Shown piece by piece: positions 9,374 through 17,123 of a stretch of 64,000 nt of DNA. The translations under genes were made by a program, and so were the position numbers. The DNA lies in the NCBI RefSeq assembly GCF_003119195.2, contig NZ_CP022254.1, forward strand, positions 541,501-605,500, given 5' to 3'. Within the stretch, counting starts at the first letter, position 1, and every line of letters begins with the position of its first letter. The notes beneath the pieces were generated by a model that was given only the letters and a program-made list of their open reading frames with translations, searched no databases and was not told the DNA's origin. The DNA comes from Azospirillum baldaniorum (lineage in GTDB: Bacteria > Pseudomonadota > Alphaproteobacteria > Azospirillales > Azospirillaceae).

Positions 9374-10168
9374 TTATCGGCCTTTTTTACTGGGCACGCG
9401 CGGCCGCCCCAGGGCCGGGCTCCACCGCCGCTCCCCGTCGTCGCCGATGCGCACCAGATCCATGTGGAAGCTGTAGCGGTCGGGCCGGTACAGCGCGTGC
9501 AGATGCTCCACCCCGCGGCCGGACGGGTCGTGCACGATGCGGGTCAGAGTCAGCAGCGGCGAGCCGATCTCCAGATCGAGCGCCGCCGCCGGCTCCGGCC
9601 CGGCCAGCGTGGCGTTGATCGCCTGGGTCGCCCGCTCGGTCTTCACGCCCGACCGTTCGATCAGCTCCAGCAGCGGGCGCGCCGCCAGTTCCGCCTCCGA
9701 ATAGGTCAGGCCGAGCCATTCCGGCACATGGGTGGTCAGGTAGGAGAAGGGCTCCCCGTCGATCAGCCGGACGCGCACCGACCGCTGGACCCGCTCACCC
9801 GGCTTCAAGCCCAGGCTTTCGGCGATCGCTTCCGGCGGCGCGACGTACCCGAAGGAGAGCAGCTTCACGTCGGTGCTGCGCCCCATGTCGATCAGATGGG
9901 ACAGCACGTTGGAAAGGTCGGCGACGATCGGACGGACCGCACGGCTGTCATGGACGAAGGTGCCGGAGCCGGCCTTGCGTTGCACCAGCCCTTCCTTCTC
10001 CAGCAGGTCGAGCGCCCGGCGCACGGTCACCCGCGACACGGCGTGCTCGGCGGCCAGCGCCGGTTCCCCCGGCAGGCGCCCGCCCGGCGGCAGGTCGCCG
10101 GCGACGATGCGGTCGCGCAGCAGCAGGTAGATCCGGCGCGCCTTCAGCGGTTCGACCGACGACTTCAC
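9374..10168 (-). CDS. GntR family transcriptional regulator with UTRA domain (HutC type)
   Basis: In this 264-residue protein, residues about 10-75 form a GntR winged helix (RIYLLLRDRIVAGDLPPGGRLP then VSRVTVRRALDLLEKEGLV), and residues about 95-235 are a UTRA ligand-binding domain. It sits directly upstream of the liv operon and probably senses its substrate or a breakdown product. Two inverted repeats lie 36-78 nt upstream of its start. The stop follows an A6 run on the coding strand: in the +1 frame a Lys-rich tail continues to a TGA 5 nt before the binding-protein ATG (see findings). Confidence 0.88.
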   Translation of the reverse strand: MKSSVEPLKARRIYLLLRDRIVAGDLPPGGRLPGEPALAAEHAVSRVTVRRALDLLEKEGLVQRKAGSGTFVHDSRAVRPIVADLSNVLSHLIDMGRSTDVKLLSFGYVAPPEAIAESLGLKPGERVQRSVRVRLIDGEPFSYLTTHVPEWLGLTYSEAELAARPLLELIERSGVKTERATQAINATLAGPEPAAALDLEIGSPLLTLTRIVHDPSGRGVEHLHALYRPDRYSFHMDLVRIGDDGERRWSPALGRPRVPSKKGR

Positions 10169-10203
10169 AGTGCCCCGCCTCCCCCTCGCTGGAAACCGGT
10201 GTA

Positions 10204-10245
10204 TGTCTCTTCATAAGACAGGAACCTGTATGATCGATAATACAG
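10204..10245. promoter_or_regulatory. Candidate operator pair upstream of the GntR/UTRA gene
   Basis: Two inverted repeats are seen: TGTCT-N7-AGACA at 10204-10220 and CTGTAT-N8-ATACAG at 10226-10245. They lie 36-78 nt upstream of the regulator start. UTRA-type GntR proteins often bind TGTAT/ATACA or GTCTAGAC-like sites (family knowledge). Autoregulation and control of the liv operon are inferred. Confidence 0.45.
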
Positions 10246-10350
10246 CTTTGGTCAACAGCGATGTTGGGGATGCGAATGATCCAGGCGCGATCAATCGTTT
10301 CCCTGCCGAGTCCCTGCGGGCGGGGGCGAGGGGTGGGCAAGCCGGATGGC

Positions 10351-10387
10351 CAAAAGAAAAAGGCGCCTCGGAGGGGAGGCGCCTTTT
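10351..10387 (-). terminator. Rho-independent terminator of dcd
   Basis: GGCGCCTC (10362-10369) pairs with GAGGCGCC (10376-10383) around a 6-nt loop. On the minus strand it is followed by a T-rich run (complement of AAAAGAAAAA). It lies 22 nt past the dcd stop. A shorter T4 on the plus strand could make it weakly bidirectional. Confidence 0.85.
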
Positions 10388-10408
10388 CGTCGTTCTCGTC
10401 GTTTGCCG

Positions 10409-10993
10409 TCAGGGCTGTTCCAGATTGATCCGGCTTGGCAGCGGATCGAGCTGGTCGCGGTACTTGGCGTCGGGGCGTGCGGCGTAGGGCTTGGAGGTCG
10501 GCGACATCAGCGTCTCGAAGCTGAGGGCGCAGATGCGCATGCCCGGCCGCAGCGCCAGCGGCAACCGTCCGCAATTGAAGAATTCCAGCGTGATGCGGCC
10601 ATTCCAGCCCGGATCGATGGTGTGCGCGGTGGCGTGCACCATCAGGCCCAGACGGGCGAGGCTGCTGCGGCCGTCCAGACGGCCGGCGATGTCGTTGGGC
10701 AGGCCAATGCGCTGCACGGTGATGCCGAGCACCAGTTCGCCCGGATGCAGGAAGAACGGCTCGCCGACGGGGACCTCGACGCGGTCCATCAGCTTGTCGG
10801 GAACCTGGCTGGGATGGCCCTCGGGCGGGGCGAGGTCCACGAAGGCCGCCTTGCCCGGCGGGAAAACCTGGAAGGCGTTCCCGAGCTGGAGGTCGACCGA
10901 CATGGCGCCGATCTGGCTCTCCGCCGGCAACGGGTCGATCTCGATGCGTCCTTCGGCGAGGTATCGGCGAATATCGACGTCTGACAGCTTCAT
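10409..10993 (-). CDS. dcd: dCTP deaminase
   Basis: The protein has 194 residues from the ATG at 10993, which has GGAGGG about 9 nt upstream; an upstream open frame to 11092 lacks homology. E. coli Dcd has 193. It has the nucleotide-binding GRSSLARLGL block and the HTIDPGWNGRITLEFFN block carrying the catalytic Glu. It deaminates dCTP to dUTP, the precursor of dTMP. A strong terminator follows. Its divergent neighbour, 141 nt away, resembles uracil-DNA glycosylase, which would deal with uracil misincorporated from dUTP. Confidence 0.97.
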   Translation of the reverse strand: MKLSDVDIRRYLAEGRIEIDPLPAESQIGAMSVDLQLGNAFQVFPPGKAAFVDLAPPEGHPSQVPDKLMDRVEVPVGEPFFLHPGELVLGITVQRIGLPNDIAGRLDGRSSLARLGLMVHATAHTIDPGWNGRITLEFFNCGRLPLALRPGMRICALSFETLMSPTSKPYAARPDAKYRDQLDPLPSRINLEQP

Positions 10994-11134
10994 TCTTTCC
11001 GACCCTCCTGTCGAAACCGCAATCGGCGCGGCTCCGGTCGCTTCCCTGGCGCACTCTATAGCCGGATCGACGCCACTCGACAACACAATCACCAGTCCCT
11101 TAGATGAGGCTCGTTAGCACAAGGGGTGATGGGA

Positions 11135-12025
11135 ATGGCGGTATCCTCGATCGACGCGGCGGCAACGGACCCATCGGCGACCAACCACGAGGCCGCGTTG
11201 CGGCGCCTGTCCGTCATCCTGGGCGATGTCCCGCCCGCGGACGCCCGGCCGGACGTGGTTTCGCTGTTCCGGACCCGCGTCGCTGAACATGGGGAGCGGG
11301 TCCGTGCCCTTCGGGACTCCGTGTCGCCATTGTTCGTCATCAACGACGACCTCGCCGCCTACAGCGCCGGGGACGGCCCCTTGCCGGAACTGATCCTGGT
11401 CGGCGACAACCCGGGGCGCCGGGAATACGAGCAATCCGTCTATCTGTGCGTCCAGGGGCGCGCCGGGGCCATGGCGCACAGCTTCTTCGACGGCATCTTC
11501 GGCGCCGGGTCCTTCCGCAGCAAGGTGATGGTGCTGAACAAAAGCTCCTTCCACACGCCGCGCACGGTGGGGCTGACCGAGGCGATGCGCGGCGATCCGG
11601 GGCTCGCCGAGGCCATCCGGCGCGACCAGGAGGAGAACGCCCGCCTGATCGCCGACTCGGTGGCCCTGCTCGGCGTGCCGGTCGTCACCATCGGCATGGA
11701 GAGCGGCGGGACGACCTTCCAGAGTTTCCGCAAGACGCTCGAATCCCGCTACCGCGCCCACGACAACCCGCCGGCGGTCTTCCAGGGGAAGCGCCTCGCC
11801 AGCCCCTTCCGCAAGGTGCCACACTTCTCGCTGTCGAAGATCTTCTGCCGCAACGCCGATGCCGCCTGGAACGCCGGGCTGGACGGCTTCCTGGCCCGCC
11901 ACGCCGCGGTTCCGGGCCTGCGGACGGAGAACGGCAACGTCTCGTCCAAGCTGCTGCTCGGACTGGGCGATGGCCCGCTGCTTGCCGATTACCTGGACCG
12001 GGTGATCCTCGGCAACGGCGGATAA
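11135..12025 (+). CDS. Uracil-DNA glycosylase superfamily-like protein (hypothetical)
   Basis: The protein has 296 residues; the ATG at 11135 has AAGGGG 8 nt upstream, and GTG 11126 or ATG 11129 are alternatives. Residues about 85-105 read LILVGDNPGRREYEQS, which resembles the G-x-x-PG-x-x-E motif A of UDG-fold proteins. A Gly-Arg-Ala-Gly follows and then VMVLNKSSFHTPRT, like the N-x-x-x-x-T strand. No clear C-terminal H-P-S motif was found, so activity is uncertain. It is divergent from dcd, which makes dUTP. Fold assignment is by eye only. Confidence 0.55.
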   Translation: MAVSSIDAAATDPSATNHEAALRRLSVILGDVPPADARPDVVSLFRTRVAEHGERVRALRDSVSPLFVINDDLAAYSAGDGPLPELILVGDNPGRREYEQSVYLCVQGRAGAMAHSFFDGIFGAGSFRSKVMVLNKSSFHTPRTVGLTEAMRGDPGLAEAIRRDQEENARLIADSVALLGVPVVTIGMESGGTTFQSFRKTLESRYRAHDNPPAVFQGKRLASPFRKVPHFSLSKIFCRNADAAWNAGLDGFLARHAAVPGLRTENGNVSSKLLLGLGDGPLLADYLDRVILGNGG

Positions 12026-12038
12026 ACCGCCACCACCG

Positions 12039-12443
12039 TCAATGGCTCAGGGTCTGCCGGGCCTGACGGCAGGCGTCCTCGCAGGTCCGGCAGGCCTCGG
12101 CGCAGATGCGGCAATGCTGATGCATGCCGGCGTGCCGCTCGCACTCCTCGGCGCACAGGCGGCAGGCGGTGGCGCAGGCGTCGAGCATGGCGCGGATCAC
12201 CGCCTCGTTTGAGCCGCTGCGCCGGGTGGCGACGGAGCCGGTCGCCGTGCAGACGTCGGCGCAATCCATGTTTAGGCGGATGCACTGGACCAGCTCGGCC
12301 AGCTGACCCTCGCCCAGGCAGGCGTCGGCGCAGGTGGTGCAGGTCTGCGCGCAATCGTAACAGGCCTCGATGCAGCGGATGAGCGCGTCGTTGGCGTTTC
12401 CGCGGACCTGGGGGTGCGTGCTGATCATTTCGCGGGCGTGCAT
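12039..12443 (-). CDS. Four-helix-bundle copper-binding protein (Csp/DUF326 type)
   Basis: The protein has 134 residues from the ATG at 12443, which has GGAGG 7 nt upstream. It contains 18 cysteines in helical spacing, in blocks such as [19 protein letters not shown] and the C-terminal [15 protein letters not shown]. This is the copper storage protein pattern, in which Cys side chains line the core of a four-helix bundle and bind many Cu(I) ions. No signal peptide is visible, which points to a cytosolic Csp3-like form. It converges with the UDG-like gene, 13 nt away. Confidence 0.9.
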   Translation of the reverse strand: MHAREMISTHPQVRGNANDALIRCIEACYDCAQTCTTCADACLGEGQLAELVQCIRLNMDCADVCTATGSVATRRSGSNEAVIRAMLDACATACRLCAEECERHAGMHQHCRICAEACRTCEDACRQARQTLSH

Positions 12444-12605
12444 GGGCAGCCTCCGAAGGACGGGGGTGAAGGGGGGATGGGCGTCGGTGCCCCTCCCCCG
12501 CCAACAGCGCCACGCCGCCATGGTTCGGAAAACCTCCGCCCTTTCCCTGGCCCCACCCGCGCGCCCGGTTTACAAGCGACCGGCACGGCTTGAGGGGAAA
12601 CGCGG

Positions 12606-13355
12606 GTGTTCAACGAGACGGTCGGTCTGACGGCGCTGATCCTGGCCGTCGCCACGCTGTACGCCGCGGTCGGGCAGGCCGGAGCCTCCGGCTATCTGGC
12701 AGTCATGGGCATCGTCGGGCTCGACCCGGCGACGATGAAGCCGACGGCGCTCGCCCTCAACCTCCTGGTGGCGGCGATCGGCACCGTCCGCTTCGCCCGC
12801 GCCGGGCTGTTCACGTGGCGGGCCTTCTACCCGTTCGGCGTGCTGGGGATGCCCTTCTCGTTCCTCGGCGGCACGATGCACCTGCCGCCGCTTGTCTATT
12901 ACCCGCTGGTCGGGGCGATCCTCCTTCTGGCGGCGCTGGAACTGGCGCGTTCCACCTGGGCGACCCGCGGAACGCCCGAACGGGCGGACGCAACCACGCC
13001 ACCCTTCCTGCCGGCGCTCGCCGCCGGAGCCGCGGTCGGCTTTCTGTCCGGGATGACCGGCACCGGCGGCGGCATCTTCCTGGCGCCGCTGATCCTGCTC
13101 ATGGGCTGGGTCGAGACGCGCCGCGCCGCTGCCGTCTCGGCCGCCTACAACCTGCTGAACTCGGCGGCGGCGCTGGCCGGGACCTGGACAACCGCGACGA
13201 CCCTCCCCGCGGCCCTGCCCTGGTGGCTGGCCGCCGCCGGGGTTGGTGGGGCGGTCGGCGCCTGGCTGGGCAGCCGCCATCTGCCGACCGCGGCGCTGCG
13301 CTATCTTTTGGCGGCGATCCTCGCCTTGTCAGGCCTCAAGATGCTGACGGCCTGA
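12606..13355 (+). CDS. Sulfite exporter TauE/SafE family membrane protein
   Basis: The protein has 249 residues from a GTG at 12606, with GAGGGG about 9 nt upstream. It has about eight hydrophobic segments arranged as two similar halves. The paired motifs YAAVGQAGASGYLAVMGIVG near residue 20 and GFLSGMTGTGGGIFLAPLIL near residue 145 are the TauE/SafE internal repeat. Family members export sulfite or small organosulfur anions; the substrate is unknown here. Its 3' end overlaps the convergent SDR gene by 20 nt. Confidence 0.9.
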   Translation: MFNETVGLTALILAVATLYAAVGQAGASGYLAVMGIVGLDPATMKPTALALNLLVAAIGTVRFARAGLFTWRAFYPFGVLGMPFSFLGGTMHLPPLVYYPLVGAILLLAALELARSTWATRGTPERADATTPPFLPALAAGAAVGFLSGMTGTGGGIFLAPLILLMGWVETRRAAAVSAAYNLLNSAAALAGTWTTATTLPAALPWWLAAAGVGGAVGAWLGSRHLPTAALRYLLAAILALSGLKMLTA

Positions 13356-14385
13356 CCCTCGACCCCTCCCACGCCCGCCGCTCCCAGACATGGGCGGGCA
13401 GACGACTCATCAGGCCGATGGGCAGCAAAAACAGGGCGACGTTGGTCCAGCACAAGGCGCGGCGTCCTTCCACCCGGCCTTGGGGTGCCTGCGCTGCGGC
13501 CCTTTCCATCCAGCCGCCGCTCGCCTCGCGATAGTCCGGCATGGCCTCCAGAACACCGCCGGAGGTGTCGTGGGCTGGGCGGTTGTCGAACATGTCCCGG
13601 TCCATCCGGTGGGCCAGCATGCGGTCGGCCAGCGCCGGCGCCACCACATGCGGCAGGGCGGCCGAACGCCCCGCGGCGCCGACGAACAGCTCCGGCCGGG
13701 GGTTTTCGGCAAGGCGCAGGATGGCCTCGGCGACCTCCTCCGGCGGGCGCAGCGGCGTCATCGCCTTGACGGCGCGGCCGGTGTAGTTCGCGCCATGCTG
13801 CCACAGCGGCGTGTCGATGGGGCCGGGCAGCACGGTGCAGACCTGGATGCCAGGGTCCTCCACCAGTTCCTGCCGCAGCGTCTCGGAGAAGCCGCGCACC
13901 GCGAATTTGCTGGCGGCGTAGGCGGCGGCGTAGCGCTGCCCGACGATCGAAGCCAGCGAGGCGACGTTGATGACCGTGCCCTCCCCCCGCTCCAGGAAAT
14001 GCGGCAGCACGGCGCGGCAGCCGTTGGCGGTTCCGAAGAAATTGGTGCGCATCACCTCCTCGAACACGTCCTGCGGAGTCTCCTCGAAGCGCCCGAAGGC
14101 GATCACGCCCGCGTTGTTCACCCAGACGTCGATCCCGCCGAACACCTCGATGGCGCGCTCGGCCAGCCGGTTCATCTGCTCCTGGTCGCGCACGTCGGTG
14201 GGCACGACCATCGCCCGCCCCCCGGCCTCGATGCAGTCCTCCGCGACCTCGTGCAGGGCGGCGTGGCGCCGCGCCGCCAGCACCACCGCGGCGCCCTGGC
14301 GCGCGAACTCCAGGGCGGTCGCCCGGCCGATCCCGCTGGACGCCCCGGTGATGACCACCACCTTGTCGAAATGCCGACCGGCCAT
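13336..14385 (-). CDS. SDR family oxidoreductase with C-terminal extension
   Basis: The 349-residue protein has an N-terminal Rossmann motif TGASSGIGRA, NNAG near residue 90, and an active-site YAASK near residue 155 preceded by INVAS, so it is a classical NAD(P)-dependent short-chain dehydrogenase. It is about 90 residues longer than the usual 250. The extension ends in a hydrophobic stretch (CWTNVALFLLPIGLM) that may associate with membrane. The start at 14385 has GGGAG about 9 nt upstream. The substrate cannot be predicted. Confidence 0.9.
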   Translation of the reverse strand: MAGRHFDKVVVITGASSGIGRATALEFARQGAAVVLAARRHAALHEVAEDCIEAGGRAMVVPTDVRDQEQMNRLAERAIEVFGGIDVWVNNAGVIAFGRFEETPQDVFEEVMRTNFFGTANGCRAVLPHFLERGEGTVINVASLASIVGQRYAAAYAASKFAVRGFSETLRQELVEDPGIQVCTVLPGPIDTPLWQHGANYTGRAVKAMTPLRPPEEVAEAILRLAENPRPELFVGAAGRSAALPHVVAPALADRMLAHRMDRDMFDNRPAHDTSGGVLEAMPDYREASGGWMERAAAQAPQGRVEGRRALCWTNVALFLLPIGLMSRLPAHVWERRAWEGSRVRPSAS

Positions 14386-14575
14386 AAGCGTTGCTCCCGC
14401 ATTGTTCGTTCGAATCCGTTTCCCTGGCTAACATCCCAGCCCGGCAAAGGTGCCCCGGCCCGCCGGGAACGCCCAATTGCACGGAATGGCAAATCTACGG
14501 GAACGGTGGAGACGGCGGCGTGAACCCGCTACAGTCGCGGCGTCCGGTGCCCATGCAGAAGAAGAGGTTACGTCC

Positions 14576-14812
14576 GTGGCGGCCAAGGAACTCGACGTGA
14601 AGGGGCTGCATTGCCCGCTGCCCATCCTGCGGACGCGCGCCCTGCTGGACAAAATGGCCGAGGGGGAGGAGGTGATCGTCTACGCCACCGACCCGGCGTC
14701 GATCATCGATTTCAAGCATTTCTGCAACACGACCGACAACCTGCTGCTGGCGCACGAGACGCGCGGCGAGGTGTTCGTGTACCACATCCGCCGCGGCGCC
14801 TCCGCCGCGTGA
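14576..14812 (+). CDS. tusA: Sulfurtransferase TusA family protein
   Basis: The 78-residue protein begins VAAKELDVKGLHCPLPIL from a GTG at 14576. The CPLP motif holds the persulfide-carrying cysteine of TusA/SirA proteins. Residues DPASIIDFKHFCNTTDNLLL match the second half of the fold. TusA relays sulfur for tRNA thiolation, molybdenum cofactor maturation or other sulfur trafficking. The next gene (48 nt gap) is a DUF2478-DUF364 fusion and moeA is nearby, so a molybdenum or sulfur link is plausible but inferred. Confidence 0.9.
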   Translation: MAAKELDVKGLHCPLPILRTRALLDKMAEGEEVIVYATDPASIIDFKHFCNTTDNLLLAHETRGEVFVYHIRRGASAA

Positions 14813-14860
14813 TGCCCGTTCTTGCCCTGGCCGTCGTCCATCCCTGAAGGAGCCCGCCCC

Positions 14861-16099
14861 ATGCCGACCCTGCGCCCTGCGGTCCCGCCCCCGCTGCGTC
14901 CCGGTGCGGTGGTCCATGGCCCCGGCTCCACCGCCGTGGACGCGATGATCGACCGGTTCGTGATGGAATTGCAGCGGCGCGGCTTCCGCGTCGGCGGCGT
15001 GATCCAGCGCAACACCGGTGCCCCCGGCGACTGCGCCGACCTGATGGAGCTGGTGGACGTCGCCACCGGCAAGGCCTACGACATTTCCCAGCATCTGGGC
15101 CGCCAGTCGCAATCCTGCCGCGTCGACCCCCAGGGGGTGGCCGAGGCCAGCCAAGCGCTGCGCCGCGCCATCGCGGAGCGCGCCGACCTGCTGGTGGTCA
15201 ACAAGTTCGCCGGGCTGGAGGCGCATGGCGAAGGGCTGGCGGACGAGCTGCTGGCCGGCATCGCCGAAGGCATCCCGGTGCTGACCAGCGTCGGCAGCCG
15301 CTTCCTCAACGAGTGGCAGAGCTTCACCGGCGGCTTCACCGCGCTGATCTCGCCGGACGAGGACGCGCTGTGGCGCTGGTGGGGCGCGCACCGGCTCTAC
15401 GACGACCTGCTGCACGGGGTGGAGGATGCGGAGGTCCGCGCCATCACCATCGGCGCCAAATGGATCATGGTGGAGACGGACGGCGTCCGGGGACCCGGCA
15501 TCGGGTTGGCCGCCCGCCCGCAGTCGGCGCCACCGCCCGATCCGGCGCGCTGGGCCGGCGTCGGCCTCGCCGAACTGGCCGCGCACGCCGCCCGCTCCTG
15601 GGACCCGCAGGAAGCCGCGGTCGGCATGGCCGCCCTGAACGCCCATTACAACCGCCCCGACCTGACCGGCTCTTCGGCCAACGGGCTGGACCTGTTCACC
15701 GGGATGGAGGGGCGCGTCGTCGTCTTCGGGGCCTTCCCGCAGATTGCCCGTCGCCTGCCCAACGCCCATGTGGTCGAAATGAATCCCAGCGACGGGGAGT
15801 ATCCGGAAGCCGCCGGGGAATGGCTGCTGCCGGGCGCTGAGGGGGCGGCGATCACCGCATCCACCCTGACCAACCGCAGCCTGCCCCGCCTGCTGTCGGT
15901 GGCGCAGGGAACCTGCGTCGCCCTGGTCGGACCGGGGACGCCGCTGACCCCGCGGCTGTTCCGCTACGGCGTCGCCGTGCTGGCCGGCTTCGTGGTGGAG
16001 GACCGCGACGCCGTGGCCGAGGCGATCCTGGCCGGTGGCTCGTCCCAGAGCTTCCACCGCCATGGCCGCTTCGTCACGCTGCACAACGAACAGAATTGA
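14861..16099 (+). CDS. DUF2478 - DUF4213/DUF364 fusion protein (putative metal-related)
   Basis: The protein has 412 residues; the ATG at 14861 has GAAGGAG 8 nt upstream. Residues about 1-165 resemble DUF2478, a P-loop-like fold lacking a clear Walker A here, with VVNKFAGLEAHGEGLADEL in the middle. Residues about 220-250 (EAAVGMAALNAHYN) look like DUF4213, and about 270-405 like DUF364, with ITASTLTNRSLPRLL and VGPGTPLTPRLFRYGV; DUF364 is annotated as a putative heavy-metal chelation domain. DUF2478 genes tend to sit near molybdate genes. The two domains are more familiar as separate proteins, so the fusion links them functionally. Confidence 0.72.
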   Translation: MPTLRPAVPPPLRPGAVVHGPGSTAVDAMIDRFVMELQRRGFRVGGVIQRNTGAPGDCADLMELVDVATGKAYDISQHLGRQSQSCRVDPQGVAEASQALRRAIAERADLLVVNKFAGLEAHGEGLADELLAGIAEGIPVLTSVGSRFLNEWQSFTGGFTALISPDEDALWRWWGAHRLYDDLLHGVEDAEVRAITIGAKWIMVETDGVRGPGIGLAARPQSAPPPDPARWAGVGLAELAAHAARSWDPQEAAVGMAALNAHYNRPDLTGSSANGLDLFTGMEGRVVVFGAFPQIARRLPNAHVVEMNPSDGEYPEAAGEWLLPGAEGAAITASTLTNRSLPRLLSVAQGTCVALVGPGTPLTPRLFRYGVAVLAGFVVEDRDAVAEAILAGGSSQSFHRHGRFVTLHNEQN

Positions 16100-16110
16100 G
16101 AGGGATTGGA

Positions 16111-16437
16111 ATGGACGAGAAGACCCGCACCGAGTTGGAAGCCGCCGCGTTCCGCGGTCTGGTCGCGCATCTCCAGAAGCGCACCGACGTGCAGAACATC
16201 GACCTGATGAATTTGGCCGGCTTCTGCCGCAACTGCCTGTCCAAATGGTACGCCGCCGCCGCCAAGGAGCGGAACGTGCCGCTGACCGACGAGGAGGCCC
16301 GCATCGCCGTCTATGGGATGCCCTATTCGGAATGGAAGGCGAAGCACCAGAAGGAAGCCACCCCGGAGCAGCAGAAGACCTTCGAGGACACCAAGCCCCT
16401 GCACGCCGAGATCAGCGGCCACATGCCGAAGAAGTAA
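16111..16437 (+). CDS. DUF1244 domain-containing small protein
   Basis: The protein has 108 residues from the ATG at 16111, 11 nt after the DUF364 fusion, with a GAGAGGGA ribosome site. The core FRGLVAHLQKRTDVQNIDLM then LAGFCRNCLSKWY is the conserved alphaproteobacterial DUF1244 helical protein, including its CRNC pair. No biochemical role is established for the family. It is probably co-transcribed with tusA and the fusion gene. Confidence 0.85.
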   Translation: MDEKTRTELEAAAFRGLVAHLQKRTDVQNIDLMNLAGFCRNCLSKWYAAAAKERNVPLTDEEARIAVYGMPYSEWKAKHQKEATPEQQKTFEDTKPLHAEISGHMPKK

Positions 16438-16452
16438 GAACCGCCGGCGCAA

Positions 16453-16469
16453 CGCGGTGTCACACCGCG
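16453..16469. terminator. Candidate hairpin between convergent genes
   Basis: CGCGGTG (16453-16459) pairs perfectly with CACCGCG (16463-16469) across a 3-nt loop, 16 nt past the DUF1244 stop. It is followed on the plus strand only by a weak T-rich stretch (TTCTTCC), so termination is plausible but not certain. Confidence 0.4.
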
Positions 16470-16572
16470 CGCCGTTCTTCCCCGGGAGCGGAGGCCCCTT
16501 CCGATGGGCTGCGCCCCGGGGAATCGCGTTCCGACGCCGGTTGCAGGGCCGGCATGAGTTCGGCAAGCGACG

Positions 16573-16965
16573 CTAACGGTTGCGATTATCCCGCACCGTG
16601 TAACCCTCACCGAACGTGTTCTTCTCGATGGTCTGGACTTTCCGGTACTTATCGTCGCGCACCGTGTAGTCACTGCCAAACAAGTTCTTCTCGATGGTCT
16701 GGACCTTCCGGCCCGTGTCGTCACGCACCGTGTAGCCACCACCAAACAAGTTCTTCTCGATGGTCTGGACCTTCCGGCCCGTGTCGTCGCGCACTGTGTA
16801 GCCACCGCCAAACAAGTTCTTCTCGATGGTCTGAACCTTCCGGCCCGTGTCGTCGCGCACGACGTATCCGTCATCAAACAGGTTTTTCTTGATGGTCTCA
16901 GCCTCCGCTGGAACGACGGCCAAAACCAGCAGGCTGCCCAGAATCGAAACGACAATAGACCGCAT
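16573..16965 (-). CDS. Exported tandem-repeat protein (five 22-residue units), unknown function
   Basis: In this 130-residue protein, residues 1-22 are a Sec signal peptide (MRSIVVSILGSLLVLAVVPAEA). The whole mature part is five repeats of a unit like TIEKNLFGGGYTVRDDTGRK plus VQ, at residues 24-45, 46-67, 68-89, 90-111 and a shortened 112-130. Units 2 and 3 are identical; 1, 4 and 5 diverge. Alternating hydrophobic and Gly/charged residues suggest a short beta-solenoid or beta-strand array in the periplasm or outside. I do not recognise a named family. It stands alone between convergent DUF1244 and moeA. Confidence 0.8.
   Translation of the reverse strand: MRSIVVSILGSLLVLAVVPAEAETIKKNLFDDGYVVRDDTGRKVQTIEKNLFGGGYTVRDDTGRKVQTIEKNLFGGGYTVRDDTGRKVQTIEKNLFGSDYTVRDDKYRKVQTIEKNTFGEGYTVRDNRNR
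16576..16896 (-). repeat. 66-bp tandem repeat array inside the repeat-protein gene
   Basis: About 4.9 units of 66 bp encode the 22-residue repeats. The units share nearly identical DNA (for example AACAAGTTCTTCTCGATGGT on the plus strand recurs at each 66-bp step), which suggests recent expansion or gene conversion and possible copy-number variation between strains. Confidence 0.9.
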
Positions 16966-17123
16966 GCCCGCATCTCCCGTTTCACGGCCGTTTCTCCGGC
17001 CGCTTGATGAACATGCGCGGGGAACGCTTTAATCCGAAAGAGCTGGCACGCGGTGCAGGACTTTTGACGAATTCGACCCGCCGCCATGCGAGGCGGGGTT
17101 GTGCGACGAGACGGCCTGGGAAC

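Noticed and set aside
16576..16896. Regular 66-bp repeats considered as a CRISPR array
   Set aside because: There are no unique spacers; repeats are contiguous, in frame and encode a signal-peptide protein.
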